Source: Balaenoptera acutorostrata (taxonomy: Eukaryota > Chordata > Mammalia > Artiodactyla > Balaenopteridae). Taken from it: DNA of 64,000 nucleotides. Every line of letters starts with the position of its first letter. Positions within the stretch are counted from its first letter, which is position 1. The notes under the pieces were generated by a model. It had not been told where the DNA came from. It did no database searches and saw nothing but the letters and a program-made list of their open reading frames with translations. A program made the translations under genes and the position numbers. The DNA is taken from the NCBI RefSeq assembly GCF_949987535.1, contig NC_080064.1, forward strand, positions 126,570,708-126,634,707, given 5' to 3'. Below, in pieces: positions 9,011 to 23,626 of this stretch.

Positions 9011-10574
9011 TAAGGAATTATTAGCCACATGCCTATCCAACCTCCAAAAAGGTTTCAGCTCACACAGGTCAAATGGCCATCAGCAAAAAGTCCACAAACT
9101 ATAAATGCAGAAGGGGTTTTAGAGAACTCTGTACCTCCTAGCTCTGGTGGGATCTAAAGTGGTAACAGCACTAACAAAAACGGAATGGAGCTGCTTTACA
9201 AGGTAAAAACTGAGCTACCATATGATGCGACAGGGCACCTTTTGAGCCTATTAACTAAGACCACCAGAATCGGAAAGACAGAGGCAGGCAAATGTGCACT
9301 GCAGCAATATTGAAATAGCCAAGACATGGAAGCAAAAAAAAGGTCCATAAACAGATGAATGGACAAAGACGAAGTGGTATACGTACCAAATGGAATAGAA
9401 GCCTCGGGAACAAAATGAACAATGCCGTTTTCAGGACTACAGTTGAGCCTAGAAATAATCATATAAGGTTAAGTAAGTCAAAAGGGTATGACAGGGGCTT
9501 CCCTGGTGGCGCAGTGATAGAGAATCTGCCTGCTAATGCAGGGGACGCGGGTTCGAGCCCTGGTCTGGGAGGATCCCACGTGCCACAGAGCAACTGGGAC
9601 CGTGAGCCACAACTGCTGAGCCTGCGCATCTGGAGCCTGTGCCCCGCAACGGAAGGGGCCACGATAGTGAGAGGCCCGCGCACCGCAATGAAGAGTGGCC
9701 CCCGCTTGCCGCAACTAGAGAAAGCCCTCGCACGAAACGAAGACCCAACACAGCTAAATAAATAGATAAATAAATAAATAAAGTAGCTATTAATTAAAAA
9801 AAAAGGGTATGACAAATATCCTATGATATCATTTATACATGTTATCCTAAGATTGCTACCAATGAACATATTTCCACAAAAAAAGACACTCACAGACTTA
9901 TCAAATAAACTAATGGTTAGCCAAAATGAAAGGTCGGAGGATGGGTAAATTAGAACTATGGTGTTTACATACATATACTAATGTATGTTAAATGTATATA
10001 AACATATAACAGAAAAACTATATGAATTATATAATCACCAATACCTTTAAAATATATATTGTGTAATCACATACATGCTAACAGGATCCGAAGATGAACA
10101 GACATATGTATGAAACATTGAGCAGATTCTGTACAGCCAGACAATCAAAACACTCTAATCAAATTTACTCCGATAAGAAATAGAAATTAAATTGAAACAA
10201 CAAACAGAAGTAAGGAGACATGAAGTTCTGGGGGCTTGTCCCAGCACATTCCACTCTAGTTTACAACCTCGGAACACTACCTCCAGGAAGACTCTGTTGC
10301 CCTAGTAACAAGAGTTGAGAACGTAATAATGCTGCCGCCTTGTGGCTGTTTCCCACAACAGCAGCTTTATACCCAGTGCCAATTGTTGCTTAATAGTCAC
10401 AAGGACTGCAGGGCTCTAAATGACACCTGCCCTCAAAAAATGCCCTGCGGTAGGGAATAGGCAAGAAAATTCAAGACATGAGAAAATTTTCAAGAAGTCA
10501 ATAAGAGGAAGGAAGTTGTACTCACGCTTTAAAAAAAAGGAAAAGAAAAAAAAGGACATGCCTAAAGCTCAGTA
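9011..10574 (+). repeat. C unit 2 (SINE-bearing)
   Basis: Private changes: G to A at 9954 ('tagaactatg') and A to C at 10198 inside the old A-rich tail. It shares 'gaaacattg' with C unit 1. Confidence 0.95.
9494..9800 (+). mobile_element. CHR-like SINE, copy 2
   Basis: Same length and target site (9480-9493, 9801-9814) as copy 1; no difference noticed. Confidence 0.9.
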
Positions 10575-11814
10575 TAAGGAATTATTAGCCATAGGCAAAT
10601 TCAAATTCAAAAAGGTTTCAGCTCACACCAGTCATGACCATCAGCAAAAAGTCTACAAACTATAAATGCTGAAGGGGTTTTAGAGAACTGTGTACCTTCT
10701 AGCTGCTGGTGGGATGTAAAGTGGTAACAGCACTAACGCAAACTGAATCGAGCTGCTTTACAAGGTAAAACCTGAGCTACCATATGATGCGGCAGGGCAC
10801 CTTTTGGGCCTATAACCTAAGACCACCAGAATCGGAAAGACAGAGGCAGGCAAATGTGCACTGCAGCAATATTGAAATAGCCAAGAAATGGAAGCAAAAA
10901 AAGATCCATAAACAGATGAATGGACAAAAAGAAGAGGTATATGGACAGCATGGAATAGTAGCCTCGGAAAAAAAATAAACAATGCCGTGTTCAGGACTAC
11001 AGTTGAGCCTAGAAATAATCATATAAGGTTAAGTAAGTCAAAAAGGTATGACAAATATCCTATGATATCATTTATACATGTTATCCTAAGATTGCTACCA
11101 ATGAACATATTTCCACAAAAAAAGACACTCACAGACTTATCAAATAAACTAATTGTTAGCCAAAATGAAAGGTGGGAGGATGGGTAAATTAGGACTATGG
11201 GGTTAACATACATATAGTAATGTTTGTTAAATGTATATAAACAAAAAACATACAAACTATATAAATTATATAATCACAATACCTTTAAAATATACATTCT
11301 GTAATTCCATACATGCTAACATGATCCGAAGAGGAACAGACATATGTGTGAATCATTGAGTAGATTCTGTACAGCCAGACAATCAAAACACTCTAATCAA
11401 ATTTACTCCGATAAGAAATAGAAATTAAATTTAAAAAACAAACATAAGTAAGGAGACATGAAGTTCTGGGGGCTTGTCCCAGCACATTCCACTCTAGTTT
11501 ACAACCTCGGAACACTACCTCCAGGAAGACTCTGTTGCCCTAGTAACAAGAGTTGAGAATGTAATAATGCTGCTGCCTTGTGGCTGTTTCCCACAACAGC
11601 AGCTTTAAACACACTGCTAATGGTTGCTTCATAGTCACAAGGATTGCAGGGCTCTAAATGACACCTGCCCTCAAGAAATGCCCTGGAGTGGGGAATAGGC
11701 AAGAAAATTCAACACATGAGAAATTTTTCAAGAAGTCAATATGAAGAGGGAAGTTGTACTCACTCTTTATCAAAAAAAGGAAAAGAAAAAAAAGGACATG
11801 CTTAAAGCTCAGTA
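10575..11814 (+). repeat. A unit 4
   Basis: No difference from the reference A noticed by eye. Confidence 0.95.
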
Positions 11815-13056
11815 TAAGGAATTATTAGCCACATGCAAATTCAAATTCAAAAAGGTTTCAGCTCACACCAGTCATGACCATCAGCAAAAAGACTACAAAC
11901 TATAAATGCTTAAGGGGTTTGAGAAAAATGTGTACCTTCTAGCTGCTCGTGGGATGTAAAGTGGTAACAGCACTAACGAAAACTGAATGGAGCTGCTACA
12001 AAGGTAAAAATTGAGCTACCATATGATGCGGCAGGGCACCTTTTGGGCCTATAACCTAAGACCACCAGAATCGGAAAGACAGAGGCAGGCAAATGTGAAC
12101 TGCAACAACATTGATATAGCCAAGACATGGAAGCAAAAAAAAGGTCCATAAACAGATGAATGGACAAAGACGAAGTGGTATACGTACCAAATGGAATAGA
12201 AGCCTCGGGAACAAAATGAACAATGCCGTTTTCAGGACTACAGTTGAGCCTAGAAATAATCATATAAGGTTAAGTAAGTCAAAAGGGTATGACAAATATC
12301 CTATGATATCATTTATACATGTTATCCTAAGATTGCTACCAATGAACATATTTCCACAAAAAAAGACACTCACAGACTTATCAAATAAACTAATGGTTAG
12401 CCAAACTGAAAGGTGGGAGGATGGGTAAATTAGGACTATGGCGTTTACATACATATACTAATGTATGTTAAATGTATGTAAACATATAACAGATAAACTA
12501 TATGAATTATATAATCACCAATACCTTTAAAATATATATTGTGTAATCACATACATGCTAACAGGATCCGAAGATGAACAGACATATGTATGAATCATTG
12601 AGCAGATTCTGTACAGCCAGACAATGAAAACACTCTAATCAAATTTACTCCGATAAGAAATAGAAATTAAATTTAAAAAACAAACAGAAGTAAGGAGACA
12701 TAAACTTCTCGGGGCTTCTCCCAGCACATTCCACTCTAACTCACAACCTCGGAACACTACCTAGAGGAAGACTCTGTTGCCCTAGTAACAAGAGTTGAGA
12801 ACGTAATAATGCTGCCGCCTTGTGGCTGTTTCCCACAACAGCAGCTTTATACCCAGTGCCTATTGTTGCTTAATAGTCACAAGGACTGCAGGGCACTAAA
12901 TGACACCTGCCTTCAAAAAAGGCCCTGGGGTAGGGAATAGGCAAGAAAATTCAACACATGAGAAATTTTTCAGGAAGTCAATATGAAGAGGGAAGTTGTA
13001 CTCACTCTTTAACAAAAAAAGGAAAAGAAGAAAAAGGGGATGCCTAAAGCTCAGTG
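11815..13056 (+). repeat. B unit 4, followed by C
   Basis: Standard B with the pre-C ending; it has 'gggcactaaatg', where B unit 3 has 'gggcagtaaatg'. Confidence 0.95.
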
Positions 13057-14620
13057 TAAGGAATTATTAGCCACATGCCTATCCAACCTCCAAAAAGGTT
13101 TCAGCTCACACAGGTCAAATGGCCATCAGCAAAAAGTCCACAAACTATAAATGCAGAAGGGGTTTTAGAGAACTCTGTACCTCCTAGCTCTGGTGGGATC
13201 TAAAGTGGTAACAGCACTAACAAAAACGGAATGGAGCTGCTTTACAAGGTAAAAACTGAGCTACCATATGATGCGACAGGGCACCTTTTGAGCCTATTAA
13301 CTAAGACCACCAGAATCGGAAAGACAGAGGCAGGCAAATGTGCACTGCAGCAATATTGAAATAGCCAAGACATGGAAGCAAAAAAAAGGTCCATAAACAG
13401 ATGAATGGACAAAGACGAAGTGGTATACGTACCAAATGGAATAGAAGCCTCGGGAACAAAATGAACAATGCCGTTTTCAGGACTACAGTTGAGCCTAGAA
13501 ATAATCATATAAGGTTAAGTAAGTCAAAAGGGTATGACAGGGGCTTCCCTGGTGGCGCAGTGATAGAGAATCTGCCTGCTAATGCAGGGGACGCGGGTTC
13601 GAGCCCTGGTCTGGGAGGATCCCACGTGCCACAGAGCAACTGGGACCGTGAGCCACAACTGCTGAGCCTGCGCATCTGGAGCCTGTGCCCCGCAACGGAA
13701 GGGGCCACGATAGTGAGAGGCCCGCGCACCGCAATGAAGAGTGGCCCCCGCTTGCCGCAACTAGAGAAAGCCCTCGCACGAAACGAAGACCCAACACAGC
13801 TAAATAAATAGATAAATAAATAAATAAAGTAGCTATTAATTAAAAAAAAAGGGTATGACAAATATCCTATGATATCATTTATACATGTTATCCTAAGATT
13901 GCTACCAATGAACATATTTCCACAAAAAAAGACACTCACAGACTTATCAAATAAACTAATGGTTAGCCAAAATGAAAGGTCGGAGGATGGGTAAATTAGG
14001 ACTATGGTGTTTACATACATATACTAATGTATGTTAAATGTATATAAACATATAACAGAAAAACTATATGAATTATATAATCACCAATACCTTTAAAATA
14101 TATATTGTGTAATCACATACATGCTAACAGGATCCGAAGATGAACAGACATATGTATGAATCATTGAGCAGATTCTGTACAGCCAGACAATCAAAACACT
14201 CTAATCAAATTTACTCCGATAAGAAATAGAAATTAAATTGAAAAAACAAACAGAAGTAAGGAGACATGAAGTTCTGGGGGCTTGTCCCAGCACATTCCAC
14301 TCTAGTTTACAACCTCGGAACACTACCTCCAGGAAGACTCTGTTGCCCTAGTAACAAGAGTTGAGAACGTAATAATGCTGCCGGCTTGTGGCTGTTTCCC
14401 ACAACAGCAGCTTTATACCCAGTGCCAATTGTTGCTTAATAGTCACAAGGACTGCAGGGCTCTAAATGACACCTGCCCTCAAAAAATGCCCTGCGGTAGG
14501 GAATAGGCAAGAAAATTCAAGACATGAGAAAATTTTCAAGAAGTCAATAAGAGGAAGGAAGTTGTACTCACGCTTTAAAAAAAAGGAAAAGAAAAAAAAG
14601 GACATGCCTAAAGCTCAGTA
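13057..14620 (+). repeat. C unit 3 (SINE-bearing)
   Basis: It carries 'gctgccggcttg' near 14383 (others 'gctgccgccttg'), shared only with C unit 4, so these two neighbours are probably recent copies of one another. Confidence 0.95.
13540..13846 (+). mobile_element. CHR-like SINE, copy 3
   Basis: No difference from copy 1 noticed. Confidence 0.9.
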
Positions 14621-15860
14621 TAAGGAATTATTAGCCATAGGCAAATTCAAATTCAAAAAGGTTTCAGCTCACACCAGTCATGACCATCAGCAAAAAGTCT
14701 ACAAACTATAAATGCTGAAGGGGTTTTAGAGAACTGTGTACCTTCTAGCTGCTGGTGGGATGTAAAGTGGTAACAGCACTAACGCAAACTGAATCGAGCT
14801 GCTTTACAAGGTAAAACCTGAGCTACCATATGATGCGGCAGGGCACCTTTTGGGCCTATAACCTAAGACCACCAGAATCGGAAAGACAGAGGCAGGCAAA
14901 TGTGCACTGCAGCAATATTGAAATAGCCAAGAAATGGAAGCAAAAAAAGATCCATAAACAGATGAATGGACAAAAAGAAGAGGTATATGGACAGCATGGA
15001 ATAGTAGCCTCGGAAAAAAAATAAACAATGCCGTGTTCAGGACTACAGTTGAGCCTAGAAATAATCATATAAGGTTAAGTAAGTCAAAAAGGTATGACAA
15101 ATATCCTATGATATCATTTATACATGTTATCCTAAGATTGCTACCAATGAACATATTTCCACAAAAAAAGACACTCACAGACTTATCAAATAAACTAATT
15201 GTTAGCCAAAATGAAAGGTGGGAGGATGGGTAAATTAGGACTATGGGGTTAACATACATATAGTAATGTTTGTTAAATGTATATAAACAAAAAACATACA
15301 AACTATATAAATTATATAATCACAATACCTTTAAAATATACATTCTGTAATTCCATACATGCTAACATGATCCGAAGAGGAACAGACATATGTGTGAATC
15401 ATTGAGTAGATTCTGTACAGCCAGACAATCAAAACACTCTAATCAAATTTACTCCGATAAGAAATAGAAATTAAATTTAAAAAACAAACATAAGTAAGGA
15501 GACATGAAGTTCTGGGGGCTTGTCCCAGCACATTCCACTCTAGTTTACAACCTCGGAACACTACCTCCAGGAAGACTCTGTTGCCCTAGTAACAAGAGTT
15601 GAGAATGTAATAATGCTGCTGCCTTGTGGCTGTTTCCCACAACAGCAGCTTTAAACACACTGCTAATGGTTGCTTCATAGTCACAAGGATTGCAGGGCTC
15701 TAAATGACACCTGCCCTCAAGAAATGCCCTGGAGTGGGGAATAGGCAAGAAAATTCAACACATGAGAAATTTTTCAAGAAGTCAATATGAAGAGGGAAGT
15801 TGTACTCACTCTTTATCAAAAAAAGGAAAAGAAAAAAAAGGACATGCTTAAAGCTCAGTA
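14621..15860 (+). repeat. A unit 5
   Basis: No difference from the reference A noticed by eye. Confidence 0.95.
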
Positions 15861-17102
15861 TAAGGAATTATTAGCCACATGCAAATTCAAATTCAAAAAG
15901 GTTTCAGCTCACACCAGTCATGACCATCAGCAAAAAGACTACAAACTATAAATGCTTAAGGGGTTTGAGAAAAATGTGTACCTTCTAGCTGCTCGTGGGA
16001 TGTAAAGTGGTAACAGCACTAACGAAAACTGAATGGAGCTGCTACAAAGGTAAAAATTGAGCTACCATATGATGCGGCAGGGCACCTTTTGGGCCTATAA
16101 CCTAAGACCACCAGAATCGGAAAGACAGAGGCAGGCAAATGTGAACTGCAACAACATTGATATAGCCAAGACATGGAAGCAAAAAAAAGGTCCATAAACA
16201 GATGAATGGACAAAGACGAAGTGGTATACGTACCAAATGGAATAGAAGCCTCGGGAACAAAATGAACAATGCCGTTTTCAGGACTACAGTTGAGCCTAGA
16301 AATAATCATATAAGGTTAAGTAAGTCAAAAGGGTATGACAAATATCCTATGATATCATTTATACATGTTATCCTAAGATTGCTACCAATGAACATATTTC
16401 CACAAAAAAAGACACTCACAGACTTATCAAATAAACTAATGGTTAGCCAAACTGAAAGGTGGGAGGATGGGTAAATTAGGACTATGGCGTTTACATACAT
16501 ATACTAATGTATGTTAAATGTATGTAAACATATAACAGATAAACTATATGAATTATATAATCACCAATACCTTTAAAATATATATTGTGTAATCACATAC
16601 ATGCTAACAGGATCCGAAGATGAACAGACATATGTATGAATCATTGAGCAGATTCTGTACAGCCAGACAATGAAAACACTCTAATCAAATTTACTCCGAT
16701 AAGAAATAGAAATTAAATTTAAAAAACAAACAGAAGTAAGGAGACATAAACTTCTCGGGGCTTCTCCCAGCACATTCCACTCTAACTCACAACCTCGGAA
16801 CACTACCTAGAGGAAGACTCTGTTGCCCTAGTAACAAGAGTTGAGAACGTAATAATGCTGCCGCCTTGTGGCTGTTTCCCACAACAGCAGCTTTATACCC
16901 AGTGCCTATTGTTGCTTAATAGTCACAAGGACTGCAGGGCACTAAATGACACCTGCCTTCAAAAAAGGCCCTGGGGTAGGGAATAGGCAAGAAAATTCAA
17001 CACATGAGAAATTTTTCAGGAAGTCAATATGAAGAGGGAAGTTGTACTCACTCTTTAACAAAAAAAGGAAAAGAAGAAAAAGGGGATGCCTAAAGCTCAG
17101 TG
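15861..17102 (+). repeat. B unit 5, followed by C
   Basis: Standard B with the pre-C ending; no private change noticed. Confidence 0.95.
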
Positions 17103-18666
17103 TAAGGAATTATTAGCCACATGCCTATCCAACCTCCAAAAAGGTTTCAGCTCACACAGGTCAAATGGCCATCAGCAAAAAGTCCACAAACTATAAATGC
17201 AGAAGGGGTTTTAGAGAACTCTGTACCTCCTAGCTCTGGTGGGATCTAAAGTGGTAACAGCACTAACAAAAACGGAATGGAGCTGCTTTACAAGGTAAAA
17301 ACTGAGCTACCATATGATGCGACAGGGCACCTTTTGAGCCTATTAACTAAGACCACCAGAATCGGAAAGACAGAGGCAGGCAAATGTGCACTGCAGCAAT
17401 ATTGAAATAGCCAAGACATGGAAGCAAAAAAAAGGTCCATAAACAGATGAATGGACAAAGACGAAGTGGTATACGTACCAAATGGAATAGAAGCCTCGGG
17501 AACAAAATGAACAATGCCGTTTTCAGGACTACAGTTGAGCCTAGAAATAATCATATAAGGTTAAGTAAGTCAAAAGGGTATGACAGGGGCTTCCCTGGTG
17601 GCGCAGTGATAGAGAATCTGCCTGCTAATGCAGGGGACGCGGGTTCGAGCCCTGGTCTGGGAGGATCCCACGTGCCACAGAGCAACTGGGACCGTGAGCC
17701 ACAACTGCTGAGCCTGCGCATCTGGAGCCTGTGCCCCGCAACGGAAGGGGCCACGATAGTGAGAGGCCCGCGCACCGCAATGAAGAGTGGCCCCCGCTTG
17801 CCGCAACTAGAGAAAGCCCTCGCACGAAACGAAGACCCAACACAGCTAAATAAATAGATAAATAAATAAATAAAGTAGCTATTAATTAAAAAAAAAGGGT
17901 ATGACAAATATCCTATGATATCATTTATACATGTTATCCTAAGATTGCTACCAATGAACATATTTCCACAAAAAAAGACACTCACAGACTTATCAAATAA
18001 ACTAATGGTTAGCCAAAATGAAAGGTCGGAGGATGGGTAAATTAGGACTATGGTGTTTACATACATATACTAATGTATGTTAAATGTATATAAACATATA
18101 ACAGAAAAACTATATGAATTATATAATCACCAATACCTTTAAAATATATATTGTGTAATCACATACATGCTAACAGGATCCGAAGATGAACAGACATATG
18201 TATGAATCATTGAGCAGATTCTGTACAGCCAGACAATCAAAACACTCTAATCAAATTTACTCCGATAAGAAATAGAAATTAAATTGAAAAAACAAACAGA
18301 AGTAAGGAGACATGAAGTTCTGGGGGCTTGTCCCAGCACATTCCACTCTAGTTTACAACCTCGGAACACTACCTCCAGGAAGACTCTGTTGCCCTAGTAA
18401 CAAGAGTTGAGAACGTAATAATGCTGCCGGCTTGTGGCTGTTTCCCACAACAGCAGCTTTATACCCAGTGCCAATTGTTGCTTAATAGTCACAAGGACTG
18501 CAGGGCTCTAAATGACACCTGCCCTCAAAAAATGCCCTGCGGTAGGGAATAGGCAAGAAAATTCAAGACATGAGAAAATTTTCAAGAAGTCAATAAGAGG
18601 AAGGAAGTTGTACTCACGCTTTAAAAAAAAGGAAAAGAAAAAAAAGGACATGCCTAAAGCTCAGTA
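17103..18666 (+). repeat. C unit 4 (SINE-bearing)
   Basis: It shares the 'gctgccggcttg' variant (near 18428) with C unit 3. It has 'gaatcattg', so it differs from C units 1 and 2. Confidence 0.95.
17586..17892 (+). mobile_element. CHR-like SINE, copy 4
   Basis: No difference from copy 1 noticed. Confidence 0.9.
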
Positions 18667-19906
18667 TAAGGAATTATTAGCCATAGGCAAATTCAAATTC
18701 AAAAAGGTTTCAGCTCACACCAGTCATGACCATCAGCAAAAAGTCTACAAACTATAAATGCTGAAGGGGTTTTAGAGAACTGTGTACCTTCTAGCTGCTG
18801 GTGGGATGTAAAGTGGTAACAGCACTAACGCAAACTGAATCGAGCTGCTTTACAAGGTAAAACCTGAGCTACCATATGATGCGGCAGGGCACCTTTTGGG
18901 CCTATAACCTAAGACCACCAGAATCGGAAAGACAGAGGCAGGCAAATGTGCACTGCAGCAATATTGAAATAGCCAAGAAATGGAAGCAAAAAAAGATCCA
19001 TAAACAGATGAATGGACAAAAAGAAGAGGTATATGGACAGCATGGAATAGTAGCCTCGGAAAAAAAATAAACAATGCCGTGTTCAGGACTACAGTTGAGC
19101 CTAGAAATAATCATATAAGGTTAAGTAAGTCAAAAAGGTATGACAAATATCCTATGATATCATTTATACATGTTATCCTAAGATTGCTACCAATGAACAT
19201 ATTTCCACAAAAAAAGACACTCACAGACTTATCAAATAAACTAATTGTTAGCCAAAATGAAAGGTGGGAGGATGGGTAAATTAGGACTATGGGGTTAACA
19301 TACATATAGTAATGTTTGTTAAATGTATATAAACAAAAAACATACAAACTATATAAATTATATAATCACAATACCTTTAAAATATACATTCTGTAATTCC
19401 ATACATGCTAACATGATCCGAAGAGGAACAGACATATGTGTGAATCATTGAGTAGATTCTGTACAGCCAGACAATCAAAACACTCTAATCAAATTTACTC
19501 CGATAAGAAATAGAAATTAAATTTAAAAAACAAACATAAGTAAGGAGACATGAAGTTCTGGGGGCTTGTCCCAGCACATTCCACTCTAGTTTACAACCTC
19601 GGAACACTACCTCCAGGAAGACTCTGTTGCCCTAGTAACAAGAGTTGAGAATGTAATAATGCTGCTGCCTTGTGGCTGTTTCCCACAACAGCAGCTTTAA
19701 ACACACTGCTAATGGTTGCTTCATAGTCACAAGGATTGCAGGGCTCTAAATGACACCTGCCCTCAAGAAATGCCCTGGAGTGGGGAATAGGCAAGAAAAT
19801 TCAACACATGAGAAATTTTTCAAGAAGTCAATATGAAGAGGGAAGTTGTACTCACTCTTTATCAAAAAAAGGAAAAGAAAAAAAAGGACATGCTTAAAGC
19901 TCAGTA
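18667..19906 (+). repeat. A unit 6
   Basis: First A of the second A-B triplet; no private change noticed. Confidence 0.95.
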
Positions 19907-21146
19907 TAAGGAATTATTAGCCACATGCAAATTCAAATTCAAAAAGGTTTCAGCTCACACCAGTCATGACCATCAGCAAAAAGACTACAAACTATAAATG
20001 CTTAAGGGGTTTGAGAAAAATGTGTACCTTCTAGCTGCTCGTGGGATGTAAAGTGGTAACAGCACTAACGAAAACTGAATGGAGCTGCTACAAAGGTAAA
20101 AATTGAGCTACCATATGATGCGGCAGGGCACCTTTTGGGCCTATAACCTAAGACCACCAGAATCGGAAAGACAGAGGCAGGCAAATGTGAACTGCAACAA
20201 CATTGATATAGCCAAGACATGGAAGCAAAAAAAAGGTCCATAAACAGATGAATGGACAAAGACGAAGTGGTATACGTACCAAATGGAATAGAAGCCTCGG
20301 GAACAAAATGAACAATGCCGTTTTCAGGACTACAGTTGAGCCTAGAAATAATCATATAAGGTTAAGTAAGTCAAAAGGGTATGACAAATATCCTATGATA
20401 TCATTTATACATGTTATCCTAAGATTGCTACCAATGAACATATTTCCACAAAAAAAGACACTCACAGACTTATCAAATAAACTAATGGTTAGCCAAACTG
20501 AAAGGTGGGAGGATGGGTAAATTAGGACTATGGCGTTTACATACATATACTAATGTATGTTAAATGTATGTAAACATATAACAGAAAAACTATATGAATT
20601 ATATAATCACCAATACCTTTAAAATATATATTGTGTAATCACATACATGCTAACAGGATCCGAAGATGAACAGACATATGTATGAATCATTGAGCAGATT
20701 CTGTACAGCCAGACAATCAAAACACTCTAATCAAATTTACTCCGATAAGAAATAGAAATTAAATTGAAAAAACAAACAGAAGTAAGGAGACATGAAGTTC
20801 TGGGGGCTTGTCCCAGCACATTCCACTCTAGTTTACAACCTCGGAACACTACCTCCAGGAAGACTCTGTTGCCCTAGTAACAAGAGTTGAGTACGTAATA
20901 ATGCTGCCGCCTTGTGGCTGTTTCCCACAACAGCAGCTTTATACCCAGTGCCAATTGTTGCTTAATAGTCACAAGGACTGCAGGGCTCTAAATGACACCT
21001 GCCCTCAAAAAATGCCCTGCGGTAGGGAATAGGCAAGAAAATTCAAGACATGAGAAAATTTTCAAGAAGTCAATAAGAGGAAGGAAGTTGTACTCACGCT
21101 TTAAAAAAAAGGAAAAGAAAAAAAAGGACATGCCTAAAGCTCAGTA
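19907..21146 (+). repeat. B unit 6, followed by A
   Basis: It carries three marks shared only with the next B: 'aacagaaaaac' near 20581, a C-like L1 3' end ('caatcaaaac', 'aaattgaaaaaac'), and 'gagtacgtaat' near 20890 where the others have 'gagaacgtaat'. Confidence 0.95.
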
Positions 21147-22386
21147 TAAGGAATTATTAGCCATAGGCAAATTCAAATTCAAAAAGGTTTCAGCTCACAC
21201 CAGTCATGACCATCAGCAAAAAGTCTACAAACTATAAATGCTGAAGGGGTTTTAGAGAACTGTGTACCTTCTAGCTGCTGGTGGGATGTAAAGTGGTAAC
21301 AGCACTAACGCAAACTGAATCGAGCTGCTTTACAAGGTAAAACCTGAGCTACCATATGATGCGGCAGGGCACCTTTTGGGCCTATAACCTAAGACCACCA
21401 GAATCGGAAAGACAGAGGCAGGCAAATGTGCACTGCAGCAATATTGAAATAGCCAAGAAATGGAAGCAAAAAAAGATCCATAAACAGATGAATGGACAAA
21501 AAGAAGAGGTATATGGACAGCATGGAATAGTAGCCTCGGAAAAAAAATAAACAATGCCGTGTTCAGGACTACAGTTGAGCCTAGAAATAATCATATAAGG
21601 TTAAGTAAGTCAAAAAGGTATGACAAATATCCTATGATATCATTTATACATGTTATCCTAAGATTGCTACCAATGAACATATTTCCACAAAAAAAGACAC
21701 TCACAGACTTATCAAATAAACTAATTGTTAGCCAAAATGAAAGGTGGGAGGATGGGTAAATTAGGACTATGGGGTTAACATACATATAGTAATGTTTGTT
21801 AAATGTATATAAACAAAAAACATACAAACTATATAAATTATATAATCACAATACCTTTAAAATATACATTCTGTAATTCCATACATGCTAACATGATCCG
21901 AAGAGGAACAGACATATGTGTGAATCATTGAGTAGATTCTGTACAGCCAGACAATCAAAACACTCTAATCAAATTTACTCCGATAAGAAATAGAAATTAA
22001 ATTTAAAAAACAAACATAAGTAAGGAGACATGAAGTTCTGGGGGCTTGTCCCAGCACATTCCACTCTAGTTTACAACCTCGGAACACTACCTCCAGGAAG
22101 ACTCTGTTGCCCTAGTAACAAGAGTTGAGAATGTAATAATGCTGCTGCCTTGTGGCTGTTTCCCACAACAGCAGCTTTAAACACACTGCTAATGGTTGCT
22201 TCATAGTCACAAGGATTGCAGGGCTCTAAATGACACCTGCCCTCAAGAAATGCCCTGGAGTGGGGAATAGGCAAGAAAATTCAACACATGAGAAATTTTT
22301 CAAGAAGTCAATATGAAGAGGGAAGTTGTACTCACTCTTTATCAAAAAAAGGAAAAGAAAAAAAAGGACATGCTTAAAGCTCAGTA
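21147..22386 (+). repeat. A unit 7
   Basis: No difference from the reference A noticed by eye. Confidence 0.95.
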
Positions 22387-23626
22387 TAAGGAATTATTAG
22401 CCACATGCAAATTCAAATTCAAAAAGGTTTCAGCTCACACCAGTCATGACCATCAGCAAAAAGACTACAAACTATAAATGCTTAAGGGGTTTGAGAAAAA
22501 TGTGTACCTTCTAGCTGCTCGTGGGATGTAAAGTGGTAACAGCACTAACGAAAACTGAATGGAGCTGCTACAAAGGTAAAAATTGAGCTACCATATGATG
22601 CGGCAGGGCACCTTTTGGGCCTATAACCTAAGACCACCAGAATCGGAAAGACAGAGGCAGGCAAATGTGAACTGCAACAACATTGATATAGCCAAGACAT
22701 GGAAGCAAAAAAAAGGTCCATAAACAGATGAATGGACAAAGACGAAGTGGTATACGTACCAAATGGAATAGAAGCCTCGGGAACAAAATGAACAATGCCG
22801 TTTTCAGGACTACAGTTGAGCCTAGAAATAATCATATAAGGTTAAGTAAGTCAAAAGGGTATGACAAATATCCTATGATATCATTTATACATGTTATCCT
22901 AAGATTGCTACCAATGAACATATTTCCACAAAAAAAGACACTCACAGACTTATCAAATAAACTAATGGTTAGCCAAACTGAAAGGTGGGAGGATGGGTAA
23001 ATTAGGACTATGGCGTTTACATACATATACTAATGTATGTTAAATGTATGTAAACATATAACAGAAAAACTATATGAATTATATAATCACCAATACCTTT
23101 AAAATATATATTGTGTAATCACATACATGCTAACAGGATCCGAAGATGAACAGACATATGTATGAATCATTGAGCAGATTCTGTACAGCCAGACAATCAA
23201 AACACTCTAATCAAATTTACTCCGATAAGAAATAGAAATTAAATTGAAAAAACAAACAGAAGTAAGGAGACATGAAGTTCTGGGGGCTTGTCCCAGCACA
23301 TTCCACTCTAGTTTACAACCTCGGAACACTACCTCCAGGAAGACTCTGTTGCCCTAGTAACAAGAGTTGAGTACGTAATAATGCTGCCGCCTTGTGGCTG
23401 TTTCCCACAACAGCAGCTTTATACCCAGTGCCAATTGTTGCTTAATAGTCACAAGGACTGCAGGGCTCTAAATGACACCTGCCCTCAAAAAATGCCCTGC
23501 GGTAGGGAATAGGCAAGAAAATTCAAGACATGAGAAAATTTTCAAGAAGTCAATAAGAGGAAGGAAGTTGTACTCACGCTTTAAAAAAAAGGAAAAGAAA
23601 AAAAAGGACATGCCTAAAGCTCAGTA
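22387..23626 (+). repeat. B unit 7, followed by A
   Basis: It repeats all three marks of B unit 6 exactly 2,480 bp later, including 'gagtacgtaat' near 23370. Confidence 0.95.
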
